Made by a program: the position numbers and the translations under genes | Notes under the pieces: model-generated | What the model saw: only the letters and a program-made list of their open reading frames with translations | What the model was told of the DNA's origin: nothing | The model's database searches: none | In this document: in pieces, positions 31,694 to 42,151 of the stretch | How positions within the stretch are numbered: the first letter of the stretch is position 1 | Layout of the letters: every line of letters starts with the position of its first letter | Assembly (NCBI GenBank): GCA_023897205.1 | Contig: JAHWDD010000002.1 | Location: 3,472,001 to 3,536,000 of the forward strand | Direction of reading: 5' to 3' | Length of the DNA stretch: 64,000 nucleotides | Origin: Exophiala sp. HKRS030 | Lineage: Eukaryota > Ascomycota > Eurotiomycetes > Chaetothyriales > Herpotrichiellaceae

Positions 31694-33490
31694 TCACGAC
31701 TCCATGGCCGATGGCCACATTTTGCTTGCAAATTGTCGGACCATACTTCTTTGCGACGGAGGATCGTACAGCATCTGTGAGAGAAGGCCCTCCAATTCTT
31801 CTGGAGAGGTCACCCCGAGCTCGGCGGCGGCGGCCTTGGAGATATTCAGAAACCACCGCAAATCGTCGTCGTTGTCTGTGCAAACACCACCGAGAACCGC
31901 AACCCACAACAGGCAGTCCGTATGTGGAGCCCACAGCATCTCAACGTCATTTCCGTCGAGACTTTGTCTTAGACTGTGCGCGGATTGCGATGCGGCTCGT
32001 CGGCCAACGTGAGGTGCTCGCGTCAATGTGATCCAGAAAGCCGCCGCGATACGCAGACTTTCTACCCTCCCGTCCAGCTCATAATGCAGTGGCATGGACA
32101 GCAATCGATGGAGGATTGTCAGGCACGTCCAACCGAACCACTTGTGGTGCTCCGGAACGTATCGTGCCGCATCTTCCAGGAGAATAGACATCTGAGACAC
32201 GTGAACCATGTCCAACAACGTATCTGCCAATAGATGACTGGTGTCTGTCGTTTGCAACATCGCTTCAAACCTGGGTCCTAGTCCGAATCGAAATAGACCT
32301 TGAGATTCGATGCCGAGCAGGGCCTCGTGAGGTAGTGGGCCAGGATCCAGCGTCGCGAGCAAACGAGGAACGCCAAGGGACATGAGGGCACCCATACAGT
32401 CCACCAACATCATTCTCTCCTGCTGATAATCGTTGAAAGTGCTCAAGCCGCCCAAGCTCTCGATAATGGCCAGAAGAGCCTGAAGATGTGGCTCGGCAAA
32501 TTCAGGGTTGCGGGTGTAAATGCCGGTGCTATAGAGCCGATGAACATCAACGGCAATATGATGGCCTACTTGGCCGCTGGCAAGTTTCGCTCTGATGGCT
32601 TGAATCGCCTTTGTCTTGAAGAATGTGGGTATCCTCTGGTAGTCTCCCTCAGACACATTTGGCAATACAAGTCGGCCCTCTCGTACAAGCATTTGTGTCG
32701 CAGCCGACGCAAGGAAGGAATACATATGCGCCGGTTCCGACATACAAGCTTCCATGTCGGCGTGGATTGACAGCGCATGCCTCGTTCGCCCCAACGGAGC
32801 CTTTTGCACATCCTTCCAGAATGTCTCTGGTATTATAACTGTGTTGTAGTGTTGAATGAGTGGCGGTGCCCATTGTTCCAGGATGCGTTGGGTGCTTGCG
32901 CCCGGGCTCGATATCCGACTCACTGGTACGGAAGGGGAGGTGATAGGCCCTCTTGGTGGTAGTGGCGGTGGGGTGACGCCATAGTTTGGAGGGGTCGTCT
33001 CGAAGTAGTGACTAGGGTGATACGAGGAAGAGGTCTCAAACCCAGTGACCGGCCTCGTAAGCGTAGGAGGTGTTGAAGTCGTGGAAGCGAAAGGGTTCGA
33101 GAAAATCGCGGCCAGTTGAGGATCTAACATTTCTTGCGACAAAGGTGCCGGACTGGTTTGGAATTGAGCATCATTGAGGTTGAGATTCTGCAATATGTCG
33201 AAGTATTCCCCAGCGTAAGGAGCGACTCCTTGAGAGGACGAAGAGGTCTCAGTGAGAGGTTCAGTCGTCGCAGGACTGGGAGATATAGAACTCTGGCTCT
33301 CAATTTGTTGAAGCGATACAGATTGTTCACGAAGCTGACGTCTGCGCGCGAAATTCTGGCGCTGTACGTGGCTTTGCTTCGTTCGGTCGAGCTCGGCATC
33401 TTTGGTGGCTCTTGTAACTGTTGAAGCGTCTTCGTTAACGAACAAGAACTGAGAGTCCGAAGACTTGGGTCGTTTCGGTTTTGTGGGCAT
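31694..33490 (-). CDS. Fungal-specific transcription factor, no visible zinc cluster
   Basis: Intronless, 598 aa. The N-terminus has the pattern common to a large fungal regulator group: basic KPKRPKSS, then QFLFVNEDAST, then a basic segment with RQNFARRRQLREQ. A disordered Pro/Ser/Thr-rich stretch (65-190) follows. From about 195 comes the helical fungal transcription factor region (IIPETFWKDV, HALSIHADM, MVHVSQMSILLEDA). There is no CX2CX6C pattern, so DNA binding, if any, is through the basic N-terminus or a partner. Function unknown; the family often sits next to transporters or secondary metabolism genes. Convergent with the OPT gene. Confidence 0.8.
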   Translation of the reverse strand: MPTKPKRPKSSDSQFLFVNEDASTVTRATKDAELDRTKQSHVQRQNFARRRQLREQSVSLQQIESQSSISPSPATTEPLTETSSSSQGVAPYAGEYFDILQNLNLNDAQFQTSPAPLSQEMLDPQLAAIFSNPFASTTSTPPTLTRPVTGFETSSSYHPSHYFETTPPNYGVTPPPLPPRGPITSPSVPVSRISSPGASTQRILEQWAPPLIQHYNTVIIPETFWKDVQKAPLGRTRHALSIHADMEACMSEPAHMYSFLASAATQMLVREGRLVLPNVSEGDYQRIPTFFKTKAIQAIRAKLASGQVGHHIAVDVHRLYSTGIYTRNPEFAEPHLQALLAIIESLGGLSTFNDYQQERMMLVDCMGALMSLGVPRLLATLDPGPLPHEALLGIESQGLFRFGLGPRFEAMLQTTDTSHLLADTLLDMVHVSQMSILLEDAARYVPEHHKWFGWTCLTILHRLLSMPLHYELDGRVESLRIAAAFWITLTRAPHVGRRAASQSAHSLRQSLDGNDVEMLWAPHTDCLLWVAVLGGVCTDNDDDLRWFLNISKAAAAELGVTSPEELEGLLSQMLYDPPSQRSMVRQFASKMWPSAMES

Positions 33491-36400
33491 GACACCGAAT
33501 TAGGTCTTGGAGCTCTTATTAGTAGAGATACTGGGTTTCGGTGTGATGGCAAGTAGGTACCTCGAATTAGGTAAAAGGCGAGGCTGCTTTGGTAAGGACT
33601 CCAATCTCTGGCGGCCTCAGCCCGGTCCAGCACGTAGGGCGAAGGGATGGAGTACCAGGGCCTGAATGGCGTGGTACCCTTGACTGGTGACCCCAGGAAC
33701 AGCAGCAGGCCAGATGCGAGTTCGGTCGTAGCTTTCTCCTGATTTAGCCTAGGCTTGCTGATGATACATGCGCTGAAGATATCATTGGACTTCGAGCCAC
33801 TCTGCATGCAGTATCGCTTGCTTGCCGTTGATCCTTGCGCCACGGTACCGAGATGTCGTAGACGTTCGCTAATGAGTGGCACTTTGTTGGCTTATAAAGT
33901 CGTTAGATTTGATGCAGGCTTTGACCTTGTAGAGTCAAACTCAGTCGTAGGTAAACTGATCAAATGAGAAACAAGGATGAAAGGTAATAAAAGCTCATGT
34001 CAAGGGAAGACCCACAGCCCAAAAGACATGAACTTACGTACGGGCAGGGCTCATATGTATATGACGCTGGCTGGAGTGCGCCATACAATCAGGACAGCCT
34101 CGTCTGGGACCCGGGAGGAGTCAAGGTCTCCATTAGTGCGAGACGCTGGCCAGAACATTCGCAACGAAGATTTCTCGAAATACCTACGATGCCCTGTTCG
34201 CGAGTCATTGTGTTTAGATCGTGCCCAAGGGGAAGGACTAGCCTGTAAACGCATGACCACGGGTGTGAAGCGAAGCATGGACAAGGGTTGTACGAGGCAG
34301 ATCGACAAACGATTTGAATATGGCGCACACCTAGCGGCTGAGCCGATCACGGAAGCCCCAACCATTGATCCGAGTAAACGGCACATAGCCGGGCGGAGTG
34401 TGAGAAAAAAAGTGCGATAGAGTTGAGGTTAGGAAGAACAATGAGAAAGAATGGATAGGATGGAGTGTAGGAAGCGTGGAAGCACGGAAGGCCAGGGAAA
34501 GGGACGGTCAGCCTCGGAGGGTATAGTCGAATTGCTTGGCAGAAGATCAGTAATTGCAAGGTTTCTGTTGGCAATGCAGATGGTAGGGATGAATTGTCGA
34601 ATACGAAGGTGTTGAGACATGTTCGAAAATGAACGGTGACATTGCGATGTGCGATGCGTTTGGTCGTTGGTCGTGCTTACGATACGGCCGAAGATCCGGT
34701 TAACGGGCTCCGATGCACCCAATGGGCCGAACGCCCAATCATGACGTTGACGCATGCCGGTTTCCAAATACTCCGTACCGAGGATAAACTATTATTGACG
34801 CCCCCAAAAGCCTCTGCTCGAACCCTAAAGAGGCCACGTTCAAGCCCGGAGCGAGTCCCCTGTCGCCCCTAAAGAACCGCTAACTAGCCTCAATAGCCCC
34901 TAGTCTCACTGCCCTTTGGTGGTTTAAACTCCCATTAGCTCCAAGTAACCGACCTTCTAGAAAAAACCGCGCTTACATCATAGGTGCTTTCGTATGTCCG
35001 GAGTTCAAAGGTATCAACGAAGCCAATACCCGTACCATTCTAGTTTTTTGGCGATCTACAGTCCAACATTCCGTACTTCCAAAGTCCGATCCACATGCAA
35101 TCGGATTTAATTCCTTGAGCCATTTCGTTGCTTCATGTCAAGGGTGAGTAACTCGGAATGAAAGCAAAGTCTCAATACAGACTGTCCCTGATCACTCCCT
35201 GTCGGCTCGAAAAGGCATATCATAAAGGGAAACTGGTTGGCTACCTGACGAGACAAACTACAACTGATGCGAAAGCCATAAGCGAACAAGGTGTGCACCA
35301 ACCCGAGGTTGCTCTCTTCGTCTCTAGGTACATCTGCACGAACGACCAACAGAATTGCGCTCATTGTCGGTACCCAAAGTACAGTATGTGTAGTCAGACA
35401 AGGGCCTTGAATATGCTTTCTGGCGTCTGTATCTTGGAGCCATATGATTTGCAATTGTTGGAGCAGATGCTGGAATGCAGGTAAAGGTAGCATCGACCAT
35501 TGATGTTCAGGGTATCCATACAACTTCAATTTTTCTATGGTTACAATAACCAGAATTGTCGAAAGCCACGTTTTGTCAAGGTTCCTTTGCATAACAACTA
35601 GCATTCAAACTAAGAGATGCAGCTAATATCTGCATGTATCTCAGGTTGCCGGCGGATCTTGCTTGGGCTGAAAGTCAAACACAAACCTGATGCGTGGTTG
35701 AGCGTCGTATAACCACAGCCATTCCAGAAACCGCTTCTTCAGGTGAGATGTGCGCATACCTAATTGAGTCTAGAAATTGTACACTAGACTGATGATGGTG
35801 CGACTTTGAGAGAACGCATTGAAAAGACCAGCTGCGTGGTGGCTTGAGCATCCCGAGAAAAGCTGGATATCGCCGGCTTCGAGCAAATTGGCTATTCAAA
35901 TCTCGTATTCGACAATGTACCTCGGACATGCCTTGCCGCGTTCGAAACGAAGAATGCAGATAACCCATGCACAAGCACATGCAGGTGGCACAAAAGAGTA
36001 GATGTTGCTTACGTGCGGGAGACTCTGTGGTGGCTTGTGATGGTCTGAGGGATGATGTCACTTTAACGATCAGGGTAGATGTCGTGGTCTGACAATTCAT
36101 TAAATTCATCAAGTGCCCTAATAATGGCAACAATGATTTCTCAAACACTCAGTCTGACACAATAATTAATTCGCTCTCGGCCCACCTGCCATATTCAGGA
36201 ACAAGGGTCACCTCCGATTGCGCCCCGGTTGCGCATCACGATCGCAGGTTTGAGTACACAATCTGCAAGTCGGGTTAATTCAATGATACAACACACATCA
36301 TCAACAGTTACTCAATGACAATGAACTCATATTTTCAGTGCTCGCTCAGACGATAATGTTCGCCGGCCCAGTGGCGATCTTGTAAACCGCACCAACTCAT

Positions 36401-36508
36401 GAGCCACAGCGCCTTCACTCCCCGTCAATGCCTTGGTCTTGACGATTGTCAACACCGCCTTACTTTCAAGCGAGCAATCTTGACTTGACTTTATCGACTC
36501 TCCTGGCC
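33491..36508. other. Gene-poor 3-kb stretch
   Basis: Between the regulator start and the cyclin ATG. Only short frames with no recognisable motif or splice structure on either strand. The TACTCCGTAC motif occurs once near 34769. The last 250 bases are the cyclin promoter. Non-coding RNA or a small unrecognised gene cannot be excluded by eye. Confidence 0.45.
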
Positions 36509-38050
36509 ATGCCCGGCTTTCACAAGATGCCTCGTCTCGATGCTTCTCCTTCCTTTGCGATGAATCCAGTTATTGAACGGACCCAATCGCAATGGCTGTT
36601 CACTCCCGACGAACTTCTCCTCTCCCCCAGTATAGTCGAAGGGATGCCGGTGGCGCAAGAGTTGGCAAACCGTCAAAAGGGTGTCAATTTCATTACCCAG
36701 GTTGGCATCATGTTGAAGTTACCTCAGTTGACTCTTGCAACGGCTTCTGTTTACCTCCACCGATTCTTTATGCGGCATGCGATGGTTCAGAACAATAAAC
36801 CAGGCCTTCATCATTATTCGGTCGCAGCCACCGCTCTGTTCCTGGCTACGAAGGTGGAAGAGAACTATCGAAAAATGAGAGAGCTTGTGGTGGCATGTTG
36901 TCGTGTTGCACAAAAAAAACCTGACTTGGTCGTGGACGAACAAAGCAAGGAATATTGGAAATGGCGAGATACCATCCTGCACAACGAAGACCTGCTTCTC
37001 GAGGCTCTCTGTTTTGATCTGCAACTCGAGTTACCATATCGCATATTGCTTGATTTCTTGCGCTTCTACGATGTTCAGGAGAATAAGCATCTGCGTAACA
37101 CTTCTTGGGCATTTCTCAACGATTCTCTCGTCACCACCATGTGCTTACAACTGAGCCCCAGCTCGATTGCTGGCAGCGCTTTATACATGGGAGTCAAATT
37201 TGCCGGCATCGCCTTACCAGATGACGAAAGAGGTCGGCCGTGGTGGGAACAATTAGGTCTGGAGGTGTCGGATATTCAGCGAGGTTGCAACATCATGGCC
37301 GACGTCTACGAGAATGCTGCACTCCCCCGACAAGGCCAGAAGGATGCCTATACTAAGGATGAAGATATGGCCATGTTTGATCGGACACGCCAGCCTGCTA
37401 CACCTCAGCCTGACAGATCACCTGCAGGAAGTGCTAGGAGTGGGAGCCAAGGTGTCAAGCGTGATAGGGATGCTCTTGACGAGCAAGAATGGGGGTCGAC
37501 TATAGTTCGTGCTCCTGTGACCGACGATGTGCATCCATCACCAAAGAGGGCACGTCGAGATTCTTCAGAGGCCGACAACTCAAATCTGCCGGATCGAGAA
37601 CGCCCTCTGTCACGAATACCATCAGCAACAACTTCAGCGGCGATGCCTATTGACCCGGGGCAGAACGATGACGATGTCCAAAAACGCATTGATGAGATCG
37701 TAGGCAACTCATCATCGCAACGTCAACCAGCTCTCCCGCGAAGACCCTCTAACCAAGCATCATACGCCGGAGAAGGTCCGCGACGGCACTCTTCATCAGG
37801 ATCCAACTGGAGTGGTCCTCCTCCATCATACGCCAATGGTCATGTTGACCGGCTTCCTTCGCAAAGCCGTCCGGACAGTCGAGAACACGGGGTGTACAAT
37901 CAGAGCGACCAATTTGAGCTTCCAAGATCATCCAGTCGCATACCGCCTCTCCCGGGTGATGGTAGACGCGGTCTCCCCTCAACGAATCAAAATGGTCTTG
38001 AGGATCTAGACGATAAAGTTGATTATGGAAGCGAAGAAGGCGAGGTTTAG
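36509..38050 (+). CDS. Cyclin T/K-like (P-TEFb cyclin, Pch1/Bur2 group)
   Basis: Intronless, 513 aa from ATG 36509. The frame is open further upstream but has no ATG there. A tandem cyclin fold covers about 30-250: QWLFTPDELLLSPS, then RQKGVNFITQVG, the first box with RFFMRHAM and ALFLATKVEEN, and the second box around LLEALCFDLQLELPY. These are hallmarks of transcriptional cyclins T/K that activate CDK9/Bur1-type kinases, which phosphorylate RNA polymerase II. The C-terminal half is disordered with basic patches (VKRDRD, PKRARRDSS) and ends in the acidic DYGSEEGEV. It is nuclear by family. Choice between Pch1- and Ctk2-type partners is not settled by sequence reading alone. Confidence 0.88.
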   Translation: MPGFHKMPRLDASPSFAMNPVIERTQSQWLFTPDELLLSPSIVEGMPVAQELANRQKGVNFITQVGIMLKLPQLTLATASVYLHRFFMRHAMVQNNKPGLHHYSVAATALFLATKVEENYRKMRELVVACCRVAQKKPDLVVDEQSKEYWKWRDTILHNEDLLLEALCFDLQLELPYRILLDFLRFYDVQENKHLRNTSWAFLNDSLVTTMCLQLSPSSIAGSALYMGVKFAGIALPDDERGRPWWEQLGLEVSDIQRGCNIMADVYENAALPRQGQKDAYTKDEDMAMFDRTRQPATPQPDRSPAGSARSGSQGVKRDRDALDEQEWGSTIVRAPVTDDVHPSPKRARRDSSEADNSNLPDRERPLSRIPSATTSAAMPIDPGQNDDDVQKRIDEIVGNSSSQRQPALPRRPSNQASYAGEGPRRHSSSGSNWSGPPPSYANGHVDRLPSQSRPDSREHGVYNQSDQFELPRSSSRIPPLPGDGRRGLPSTNQNGLEDLDDKVDYGSEEGEV

Positions 38051-38692
38051 AAAACCTGTACCGAAGGGAACAACCAGAGTGATGACGACGGATCTTGGTC
38101 GAGCGCAATGCATATGACGCCGTCAAGTGCCAATTAATCGTCGCTGGTATCTGCACGATTCGACGAAAGAGATGAGTGACCTCCTCGGTCTTGTTTTGGT
38201 ATATAGCGAATGATTTACCGTACCATCATTATTTGCTTAATCCATTCGCAGGATGGAGAACTTCGTACTGTATGGGCTGTTGCAGAGTAGGTACTCGTAT
38301 TCGTACTGTATGTCATCAGTTCCACTCTGCCCTTGGTCCCGATAAAACGGCGATGCGGGGAAAAAACAGTGACCGGCATTGTTTCCCTCGGCCCAATGAC
38401 GCCACCCAATGATGATGAATGATTTTTGTTACGGTTACGACTAATAATGAAGGATGATTATATTCTTTTGAATGGATTTCTAATATGTCGCATTGCGTGC
38501 TCGTTTACGCATAGACTTACAGAGTACCCTTTGGTCAGGTATATATCACGGGGTGATTCGGGGTTTCCTGATCTCACCTGTACTTACACTTTCAGTATAA
38601 AGCAGAGAGTATTCTTGCTTTCATACTTGTCACCACTGACTGACTGACTGCCCTTTTTCGCGAGAGTACGTGAGTACCTGCGGAGCACAGCA
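38051..38692. other. Intergenic, CmcJ-like gene promoter
   Basis: 642 bases, no gene seen. A TGACTGACTGACTG run sits at about 38636-38649 close to the downstream ATG. Confidence 0.5.
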
Positions 38693-39607
38693 ATGTCATC
38701 AACCACTACCACCACCCAGACCAGCCTCGCCCCCACGGCCGCGACGACTCTCTCGGGAGTTCAAGGTTCTACCTCTTCCTCGAATGATCAACATGTGCCG
38801 CGAGGTCCGGTCAGGACCAAACTCAACTTTTTCCGGGACCCCGAAGACGGCAGCCCTCCTCACAATTACGTCGAGAAGCCACCCGAGGGTCGACCCCAGC
38901 GCAACTTTGGCGAGGACGTGGTCGAGGTCGAGGTGAACGACGTCCGAGGTCGGGAGGAAGATTTCAGTCTGGACAAGGACGCCTTTCAAGCCGTCAAGGG
39001 CGTGGCGGCCTCGGGGGAGACGGAGTTCGTCGACGACGACCACATCAAGAGGGTGTACTACCCCGAAGTCGAAAGGCTGTTGTTGGACGTCGTCCCCGGC
39101 GCCCACAAGGTCACCATCTTCGACCACACCGTCCGACGGTCGAACCCGGACGCTCCCCGGGCCCCCGTGACCAGGGTCCACGTGGACCAGACGGAGCGGT
39201 CGACCCGGTGGCGGGTCAAGTTGCACGACCCCGACCGGGCCGACGAGTTGCTCGGTGAAGGTCAAAGGTACCGGATCATCAACGTGTGGAGACCCATCAA
39301 CGGCACCGTCGTCGCGCACCCTCTGGGTTTCGCCTCGGCCGACACGGTCGACGATTCGGACCTGGTGCCCGTCGAGCACAGGTACCCCCACCGCACGGGC
39401 GAGACGGCCGCCGTGAGGCACAACCCCGACCAAAAGTTTTACTACTGGTCGGGCATGGACAACGACGAGAGGTTGCTCCTCAAGTGTTTCGACAGTCGGG
39501 GAGGCGTCGGGCAGAGGGTGCCTCACACGGCGTTCGTCGACCCCAGAACCCCCCAGGGGGCCAAGGGAAGAGAGAGCATCGAGGTCAGAGCCTTGGTTTA
39601 CGGTTGA
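38693..39607 (+). CDS. CmcJ/AsaB-like oxygenase or methyltransferase-related protein
   Basis: Intronless, 304 aa, full family length. Residues 40-60 have the TKLNFFRDP opening. Further on are IKRVYYPEVERLLL, the metal-site-like DHTVRRS and RVHVDQT, NVWRPINGTVVAHPLGF, FYYWSGMDNDERLLLKCFDS, HTAFVDPRTP and the final SIEVRALVYG. This pattern is the fungal family related to the bacterial cephamycin protein CmcJ and to AsaB of aspergilli, often within secondary metabolite clusters. The fold is predicted to be an Fe/2-oxoglutarate-type enzyme. Third codon positions look GC-richer than in neighbouring genes. No other biosynthetic gene is next to it; glyoxalase I follows on the other strand. Reaction not assignable. 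Confidence 0.85.
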   Translation: MSSTTTTTQTSLAPTAATTLSGVQGSTSSSNDQHVPRGPVRTKLNFFRDPEDGSPPHNYVEKPPEGRPQRNFGEDVVEVEVNDVRGREEDFSLDKDAFQAVKGVAASGETEFVDDDHIKRVYYPEVERLLLDVVPGAHKVTIFDHTVRRSNPDAPRAPVTRVHVDQTERSTRWRVKLHDPDRADELLGEGQRYRIINVWRPINGTVVAHPLGFASADTVDDSDLVPVEHRYPHRTGETAAVRHNPDQKFYYWSGMDNDERLLLKCFDSRGGVGQRVPHTAFVDPRTPQGAKGRESIEVRALVYG

Positions 39608-40254
39608 TTTTTTCACCTTCACACTTTTTTCAACTCCTCTCTTGTGTGTGACGGGGGAGTACACTTGCGGGAGCAGTCGGCCAAGCAAATTGTTCGTCGA
39701 GAATATCTCGCCAGGTTTTAAAACATAAATTATTTCAAATGTAATTTCAATCACAATTCACGATCAAATCAAGATTCATTGACAGTATCGAAACACAAAT
39801 CCAGTAGAAGTACAGGGTGGTGTTGTAGCCATGAGGGTGAGGGTGAGGGTGATGACGGGGCTGTGGAAAGGAGCACAGGGGAGGAAGAGGAAGAAGGGAG
39901 GGAGGCGTTATGGGACTTGTTCTCTTCGGGCATTTGATGCCCAATATTCGATTGTATTGTTCGTTATGTACACGGTGGTTTATAGCCAAGGTAGGCAGTA
40001 TGACCATCACCGCTGCCACTTCCACCCCTTTGTCTCATGCCTTTTCTCCTGAGATGGTGCATTGCTACACATTTGCATTTTCATTTTCATTTTCATGCCA
40101 TGCCATTCTTCTTCCCCTGAATATACAATTTTTCCCCCTGTACTATGCTGATGTTTTCCCTAGTACTCGGTCATATTCCGGCGATACTTTCGACACACCA
40201 ATCGTCTGTGTTGATTGTCACATGAATGGTACACACGACCAAAGATGGTCTTGT
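39608..40254. other. Convergent 3' region
   Basis: 647 bases between the CmcJ-like and glyoxalase stops. Includes a GAGGGT-type short tandem run at about 39833-39852 and a CATTTT/TTTTCA repeat near 40075-40095. No gene seen. Confidence 0.5.
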
Positions 40255-41375
40255 CTAAGGATTCTTTGGGTCCACATTTTGGGGTACCAATTCGACAATA
40301 TATCCATCCTTGTCACGGGAAACAAAAATCAGTCACTGTTCACAATGGGACAATTTTGTTCGATGGATAAAAATGTAAAACGAAAACAAAACATACCGGA
40401 TCCCTGACAAAAGCAATCTTGGTGAAAACCTTTGCGTACTCTTGATGAATCTCCGATTCGGTTCCTTTGACCTCGACACCCACTCCCCGTTCGTTCTCCC
40501 AATCACTGATGGGGATGGAAGGTCTGTCACAGACCCCGAGGTCTTTGATGACGTGGACCCCGTTTTCCTTGAGCCTTTTCAACGCCGCGGGGACGTCGGG
40601 CACGGTGAACCCCAAGTGTCCGAACCCCAGGGCGGGAGGAGTGTTGCCGGTCGAGTAGTAACCGGGTTCTTGCTTCTCGGACCCATGGACGTGGTAGAGC
40701 TCCAACAGACCCAAAGTGTGTTGGAGGTTCGTGGCAGTGTCGAGGCCGAACTTGGGTAGGTCGGCTCGGTGTTCGTCCGTCTGAGGGTAACCCAGGTAAT
40801 AAATTGTAAAAGGGCCGACGTTCAATCTGGGAATATAGAACGAGCGGAAAGATTAGATTGATCGTCGATTGAAGGGTTGACAAGTCATGATCGAACAAGT
40901 GACTGTGGATGAGAGGGAGGTGTAGGTGGACAAATGGATAAAGGAGAAGGAAGATGACGAAGAAGTAAAAATGTCAGGTCAAATTCATCTTCATATTGGA
41001 CACTCTGCAGTCGGTAGAGATTCCAGTCGAGACATCAACCATGCCATTGACGACCACGACACCAGGATTGGATTCATCTCTCGTCTTTCAATCAACTCCG
41101 GAGCCGGTGGGTGGATGGTTCTTGAGACACCTTTTTGCGCGCTGAAACAGGAGTGATTTTTGGGCAGGCACTCACGTAAAAACCGTCCTCATCCCCATCA
41201 AATCGATATAAAACTTCATACTCTCCTTGGGATCTCGGATCCTCATCATGAAATGGTTCAGTTTGTAACCTATCGTAGGGTCGTCGGCCGGTAAAGGTGG
41301 ATCGGTGTTTTGACCGTTTGGTAAAAAGACTCCATGTTCGAAGGGTGTCACTTTTTGGCCGTCCGAGTCACCCAT
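40255..41375 (-). CDS. glo1: Lactoylglutathione lyase (glyoxalase I)
   Basis: Exons 41176-41375, 40397-40826, 40255-40308; 227 aa. Intron 1 is 349 nt, long for this locus (GTGAGT..CCCAG); intron 2 is 88 nt (GTATGT..ACAAG). Exon 1 holds the first betaalphabeta module with metal-ligand His in LNHFMMRIRDPKESMKFY. Exon 2 carries FTIYYLGYP, a Glu ligand in ELYHVHGSE and the second module GFGHLGFTVPDV. The short last exon gives DPDGYIVELVP with the final Glu ligand. It isomerises the methylglyoxal-glutathione hemithioacetal to S-lactoylglutathione in the cytosol. The middle exon without exon 3 would lack the last metal ligand, which supports the splice model. Confidence 0.9.
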
Positions 41376-42151
41376 CTTTTTCGCTTCTGATCCGATCTTT
41401 TTCGAAAATCGACAAAAACAGTATGGTAAGGTCTATCTGTGAGGAACGTATTCGATGGTTTCAAGTCGTGAAGAACGGTTTCGTCTTTGTCCTTTTTTTT
41501 ATTCGTCTTTCTGACCTAACTATCGGAAGGAGAAAGAGAAAAAATTCAAGACGGTCAAAAGTGTACGATAGGTAGTGCACAGTATATATATATATGAAAA
41601 TTATCATTTGTGGTGCCGGCGTTTCCAATAAAATACCTACCGAGTAGTACTCGTTCGTGATCGAAGGAGAGATCCCCGCAAGATCCGTTTTGCAGGATGG
41701 GTGTACTCCGGATCACACTTGACCATACTTACGGAGTATTTACGGGATGTACTCCGTACTGTGGGAGTACGGAGTACGGATACAGTATTAGTGAAAAGTG
41801 CGAGTACAATATGTTTTAAAAGGGACCACCAAAAAAAACCATGGTAAATACCCATCTGTGAAATTGCGGAGGGGGGATCCACGTCTTCGGATTCCAGCCT
41901 GGCGGGGCCTGGAACATTGTACAGAAGGCACATTTTGTTACCGAGTACGGAGTAAGGTAGGTACTGTAGACAGACGAATAGTCGGTACTCCGTACGTGGA
42001 GACCACCTAAGGAATTGAGAATTGTATCCTGTCATGGCCATATTCACAGCTTGCTACCAACCAACACAAAGAATTTCTTCGTCTATACACAGAATCTATC
42101 ACAGTCTGTTTGTACTCATAAATCATACACTGACATGGACACAACCTCAAC
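41376..42151. other. Intergenic with palindromic TACTCCGTAC elements
   Basis: 776 bases. A (TA)n run at 41583-41595 is a TATA-like element about 205 bp upstream of the glyoxalase ATG. From 41690 to 41995 there are at least six copies of TACTCCGTA/TACGGAGTA, including a perfect hairpin (separate entry). No gene. Confidence 0.6.
41749..41777. repeat. Perfect inverted repeat of the GTACTCCGTACT element
   Basis: Left arm GTACTCCGTACT (41749-41760), loop GTGGG, right arm AGTACGGAGTAC (41766-41777): 12 bp without mismatch. The core TACTCCGTA recurs around it (about 41705, 41728, 41945, 41985) and elsewhere in intergenic DNA of this window. Confidence 0.9.

Noticed and set aside
33124..33882. 252-codon minus frame overlapping the 5' end of the regulator
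   Set aside because: Runs in a different frame through the regulator's coding start and promoter; no motif.
36446..36508. Upstream extension of the cyclin frame
   Set aside because: Opens with TTG and no ATG; cyclin start set at ATG 36509.
38699..39754. 351-codon open frame on minus opposite the CmcJ-like gene
   Set aside because: It is the mirror of a GC-rich coding sequence; composition is Val/Gly/Asp-Arg repetitive and no motif appears, whereas the plus strand has full family motifs.
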